Assembly (NCBI GenBank): GCA_963991985.1
Contig: CAXDRX010000003.1
Coordinates: 62,001-126,000, forward strand
Source of the DNA: MED-G17 sp963991985
GTDB lineage: Bacteria > Bacteroidota > Bacteroidia > NS11-12g > UBA9320
Length of the DNA: 64,000 bases
Direction of reading: 5' to 3'
Made by a program: the position numbers and the translations under genes. Each line of letters begins with the position of its first letter. Position 1 is the stretch's first letter. Shown piece by piece: positions 61,816 through 64,000 of the stretch. The notes under the pieces are model-generated. The model was not told the DNA's origin, did not search any database, and worked only from the letters and a program-made list of their open reading frames with translations.

Positions 61816-62454
61816 GTGAAAAAAATCATTCATGACCTCCGAAGGGAGTACAAGAAGGCACAATTGGACATCGAAAATGTAAGCGATCATCCAATGGAAC
61901 AATTTATTCATTGGTTTTCCGATGCACAAAATTCAAATATAATGGAGCCCAATGCGTTTGTTTTGAGTACGGCCCAAAACAATCAGCCCCACTCACGGAC
62001 GGTTTTGGTAAAGGAAATTGAAGAAGATGGATTTGTTTTTTATACCAATTATTTAAGTGAAAAAGCAAAACATATAGAGACAAACAATCAAGTTGCGGCC
62101 AATTTCACTTGGTTAGATTTAGAAAGGCAAATTCGGTTTTTTGGCACTTGTGTTCGAGTACCCAAAGACCAATCTGACATCTATTTTGAGAAAAGACCAA
62201 GAAGCAGCCAAATAGGGGCATGGGCCTCTAAACAATCCCAATCGCTAGACCACCGTAAGCAGCTCGAAAAACAATGGGCATACTATACCAAAAAATTCGA
62301 AAACAAAGAAATTCCTAGACCTTCATTTTGGGGGGGCTATAAAATTATCCCGACAATGGCAGAATTTTGGCAAGGAAGACCTAGCCGCATGCACGACCGA
62401 ATTTTGTATAAATATGAAAACAGTAAATGGACTATTTCAAGAGTTTCTCCATAG
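61816..62454 (+). CDS. pdxH: Pyridoxamine 5'-phosphate oxidase
   Basis: This 212-residue FMN enzyme produces pyridoxal 5'-phosphate. Family motifs seen are RREYKKAQL, NAFVLSTAQNNQPHSRTVLVKE, FVFYTNYLSEKAKHI, FTWLDLERQIRFFG, RPRSSQIGAWASKQSQ, and the C-terminal EFWQGRPSRMHDRILYKYE. The start is GTG. PLP made by this enzyme is needed by SpeA in this window. Confidence 0.96.
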   Translation: MKKIIHDLRREYKKAQLDIENVSDHPMEQFIHWFSDAQNSNIMEPNAFVLSTAQNNQPHSRTVLVKEIEEDGFVFYTNYLSEKAKHIETNNQVAANFTWLDLERQIRFFGTCVRVPKDQSDIYFEKRPRSSQIGAWASKQSQSLDHRKQLEKQWAYYTKKFENKEIPRPSFWGGYKIIPTMAEFWQGRPSRMHDRILYKYENSKWTISRVSP

Positions 62455-63620
62455 AAAAGAAATTTTTCGAAGCTCTAAAAATCATTACGATTGTCCCCGC
62501 TTTTGATGAGCCCGAACTCCTTCAAACCATTCAATCCCTTCATCAATGTAAATTAGACTTTAATGCCCTTGTTTTGATATTTATCAATGCGCCTTCAAAT
62601 GCACCGGAGCAAAAGAAAGAACGAAATAGAAAGAACTCCCAAAAAATTATTGAATTTATCGAAAAAACAAATTCCTCCCGACTAAAAATCGCAGTTGAAA
62701 TAGACAATCATCTTCCACCCAAAAAAGCGGGTGTAGGGATGGCAAGAAAAATTGCCATGGATTTTGCTTCCCAAATTTTTAAAAAATCGAGTTTTCCTCA
62801 AGGGATCATTACCTCACTGGATGGGGATTGTTTGGTAAGCCAAGATTACTTCTCTAAAATTTTTGAATCTTTTACCCATTATAAGCTCAATGGGGCATCC
62901 ATCAACTTTCTCCACCAAAATATAGATCAGTCCCAAGGAATTCGTTTGTATGAAATATTTCTTCGGCTACATCTGCACTTTCTCAGAAGAATTGGTTTCC
63001 AAAACATTTACCATACCATTGGATCCTGTTTTGCTGTTACCCAGCATATCTATGAGAAATCTGGTGGGATGAATACCCGGAAAGCCGGTGAAGACTTCTA
63101 CTTTGTCAACAAAACAATTCCGTACAATCATTTCCAACATATCCCAGACATCCTTGTCTTCCCTAGTTCTCGGCCCAGCGAACGTGTTCCTTTTGGCACA
63201 GGCAAAGCCATAGGCAAATGGGAATTGGCTCGCATTCCCATATGGTATAGCTACTCCACAAAAGTTTATCAAATGTTGCATTACTTTCATCAAAACATAA
63301 TGCGCAAAAGCAATGCTAGAGAAATTCAAAACGCTTTGAAAAATCTTCCAAAACCACTACAGTCTGCACTGTTCAAAATAAAATTTCCCAAGATGGTTCA
63401 AGAAATAGAGGAAAATACAAACAGCGCCGAGTCTTTTCAAAAACATATGAGCTGGAAGATCAATGGTTTTTTTCTGCTCAAACTGAGCCATCACTTGCGC
63501 GATGATTATTTTCCAAATACTCCTCTTCTCGAGACAGCAAAAAAATTTCTACGAAAAGAACACTTGAATGAACAACAAATACATAAAGCGCTTATGCGTT
63601 TGGACCAAAAAAGCTATTGA
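62427..63620 (+). CDS. Glycosyltransferase-like protein (GT-A fold)
   Basis: This 397-residue protein resembles family 2 glycosyltransferases: ALKIITIVPAFDEPELLQTI at the start, SLDGDCLVSQDYF as the DxD region and GEDFYFVNKTIP as the acceptor ED region. It lacks the QxxRW motif and has no clear membrane helix. The sugar and acceptor are unknown. ATG 62427 lies within the end of pdxH (28-base overlap). Confidence 0.75.
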   Translation: MDYFKSFSIEKKFFEALKIITIVPAFDEPELLQTIQSLHQCKLDFNALVLIFINAPSNAPEQKKERNRKNSQKIIEFIEKTNSSRLKIAVEIDNHLPPKKAGVGMARKIAMDFASQIFKKSSFPQGIITSLDGDCLVSQDYFSKIFESFTHYKLNGASINFLHQNIDQSQGIRLYEIFLRLHLHFLRRIGFQNIYHTIGSCFAVTQHIYEKSGGMNTRKAGEDFYFVNKTIPYNHFQHIPDILVFPSSRPSERVPFGTGKAIGKWELARIPIWYSYSTKVYQMLHYFHQNIMRKSNAREIQNALKNLPKPLQSALFKIKFPKMVQEIEENTNSAESFQKHMSWKINGFFLLKLSHHLRDDYFPNTPLLETAKKFLRKEHLNEQQIHKALMRLDQKSY

Positions 63621-63626
63621 TTTTTC

Positions 63627-63734
63627 TTACTTTGGCGTTTTGGCCTTTTGCTTTTTTGAACGCTTTGGCCTACTGACACCAAAGGTACCCAAGACTCTTT
63701 TTCCTTTGGTACTTCTTCTATCGCCCTTTCCCAT
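63627..63734 (-). CDS. Small ribosomal subunit protein bTHX (35 residues)
   Basis: A short minus-strand frame encodes 35 residues beginning MGKGDRRSTKGKRVLGTFG, followed by VSRPKRSKKQKAKTPK. The MGKGD(R/K)(R/K)(S/T)..GK...G(T/S)(F/Y)G...RP pattern is that of the THX protein, which sits at the head of the 30S subunit in Thermus and in Bacteroidota. The strong Arg/Lys content (about 40 percent) fits. It lies between a glycosyltransferase gene and the ABC-F gene, opposite to both, and ends 6 bases from the convergent stop. A weak TTTATTTG box lies 4 bases before the ATG. Confidence 0.85.
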   Translation of the reverse strand: MGKGDRRSTKGKRVLGTFGVSRPKRSKKQKAKTPK

Positions 63735-63809
63735 GTTTCAAATAAACAAAAAAAGAAATTTCCCAAGGGTGTTTGTTTTCAAAATACTTTAAATTTCTTT
63801 GCAAAAAAG
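63735..63809. other. Divergent promoter region between bTHX and the ABC-F gene
   Basis: This A/T-rich 75-base gap holds a 10-base inverted repeat (AAAGAAATTT / AAATTTCTTT, near 63749-63759 and 63790-63800). A -7-like box is found for each gene: TTTATTTG on the minus strand (63739-63746, 4 bases before bTHX) and TTTCTTTG on the plus strand (63794-63801, 8 bases before the ABC-F ATG). Each has one mismatch from TAnnTTTG. Confidence 0.35.
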
Positions 63810-64000
63810 ATGATTACTACGCATGGGGTTTCTTTGAGGTATGGCAAACGAGTGTTGTTCGATGAAGTAAGCATTAAGTTTAATGATGGCAATTGCTATG
63901 GAGTTATTGGCGCCAATGGAGCAGGAAAATCAACATTTCTAAAAATCCTATCGGGAGAAATTGAATCAACCGATGGTCATATTGAGATTGCTCCTGGGAA
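63810..64000 (+). CDS. ABC-F family ATPase, N-terminal part (3' truncated by window)
   Basis: The first 63 codons are visible: MITTHGVSLRYGKRVLFDEVSIKF, then the Walker A motif GVIGANGAGKST and FLKILSGEIESTDGHIEI. The absence of membrane segments and the start pattern fit ABC-F proteins (EttA/Uup/YbiT type), which act on the ribosome. The rest lies outside the window, so the subgroup and the second ATPase domain cannot be checked. Confidence 0.85.
   Translation, partial: MITTHGVSLRYGKRVLFDEVSIKFNDGNCYGVIGANGAGKSTFLKILSGEIESTDGHIEIAPG

Noticed and set aside
63679..63710. Inverted repeat ACCAAAGG/CCTTTGGT as a terminator
   Set aside because: It lies inside the bTHX coding region and is not followed by a T-tract.
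63568..63792. 74-codon plus-strand frame after the glycosyltransferase gene
   Set aside because: It overlaps the glycosyltransferase end, has no family features, and lies opposite the bTHX gene, which accounts for the sequence.
1..64000. tRNA, rRNA, CRISPR arrays, insertion sequences, prophage or integron features
   Set aside because: I read for cloverleaf ends, repeated spacers, transposase motifs and terminal inverted repeats and found none that hold up; coding genes fill almost all of the window.

Overview
The window reads as a contiguous piece of a Bacteroidota chromosome with low to moderate GC. The evidence is phylum-typical content: an F1Fo ATP synthase operon without atpD/atpC, a type IX secretion component (SprE/PorW) and three secreted proteins with C-terminal T9SS sorting domains, a DUF3276/PUR protein, a long NusB, a split transketolase, the speA plus deoxyhypusine-synthase-like pair, bTHX, and promoter -7 elements of the TAnnTTTG type. 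The three T9SS cargo proteins and the SprE homologue point to a gliding or secreting member such as the Saprospiria/Chitinophagia side, but I cannot place it further. No tRNA, rRNA, CRISPR array, prophage or insertion sequence is visible. No gap between genes exceeds 200 bases, and neighbours often overlap, including convergent genes that share stop-codon bases.

Layout. 1-1038: fumarase C-terminus and a TPR protein. 1083-7825 (minus): one long unit running M23 peptidase, bactofilin, atpZ-like, atpI-like, atpB-E-F-H-A-G. 7870-12699: sprE/porW and a class A penicillin-binding protein. 12696-14461 (minus): NodB-type deacetylase and processive glycosyltransferase. 14490-18114: TolC-like and HlyD/MacA-like efflux parts, then gpsA with a damaged or non-canonical start. 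18098-21760 (minus): uvrA and a T9SS cargo with a CXXCH motif. 21812-25270: arginine decarboxylase, DHS-like protein, membrane protein, sulfotransferase. 25286-28610 (minus): EamA exporter and ligase-associated helicase. 28684-35348: prmA, a 1.47-kilo-residue exported protein of unknown function, plsY, clpS, carbonic anhydrase. 35401-38425 (minus): T9SS BNR-repeat protein and holA. 38460-42903: HsdR-N-like nuclease-fold protein, NhaD antiporter, two glycosyltransferases, queuosine-precursor transporter. 42900-50454 (minus): split transketolase with a VWA protein between its halves; phosphoribosyltransferase, coaE, yajC, DUF1573 lipoprotein; nusB and a GT-C-like membrane protein. 50582-55848: exporter ABC, then a tight run from DUF3276 through plsC, gatC, lolD-like and a cobalamin adenosyltransferase. 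55852-58000: divergent TPR lipoprotein and ffh. 58042-64000: a PKD-repeat T9SS protein, pdxH, a glycosyltransferase-like protein, a hidden 35-residue bTHX gene on the minus strand, and the start of an ABC-F gene.

Most notable observations: (1) gpsA lacks any ATG/GTG/TTG start; one base (17190) separates the present sequence from a perfect ATGA stop/start overlap with the upstream efflux gene. (2) A second gene, near 52738, also has no canonical start that preserves its first membrane helix. (3) TAnnTTTG-type -7 elements lie only 4-8 bases before many start codons, which suggests leaderless or almost leaderless mRNAs. (4) A VWA protein gene is tightly coupled between the two halves of transketolase. 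(5) The DHS-like protein lacks the catalytic lysine of true deoxyhypusine synthase. I did not find a clearly new defence or mobile system.
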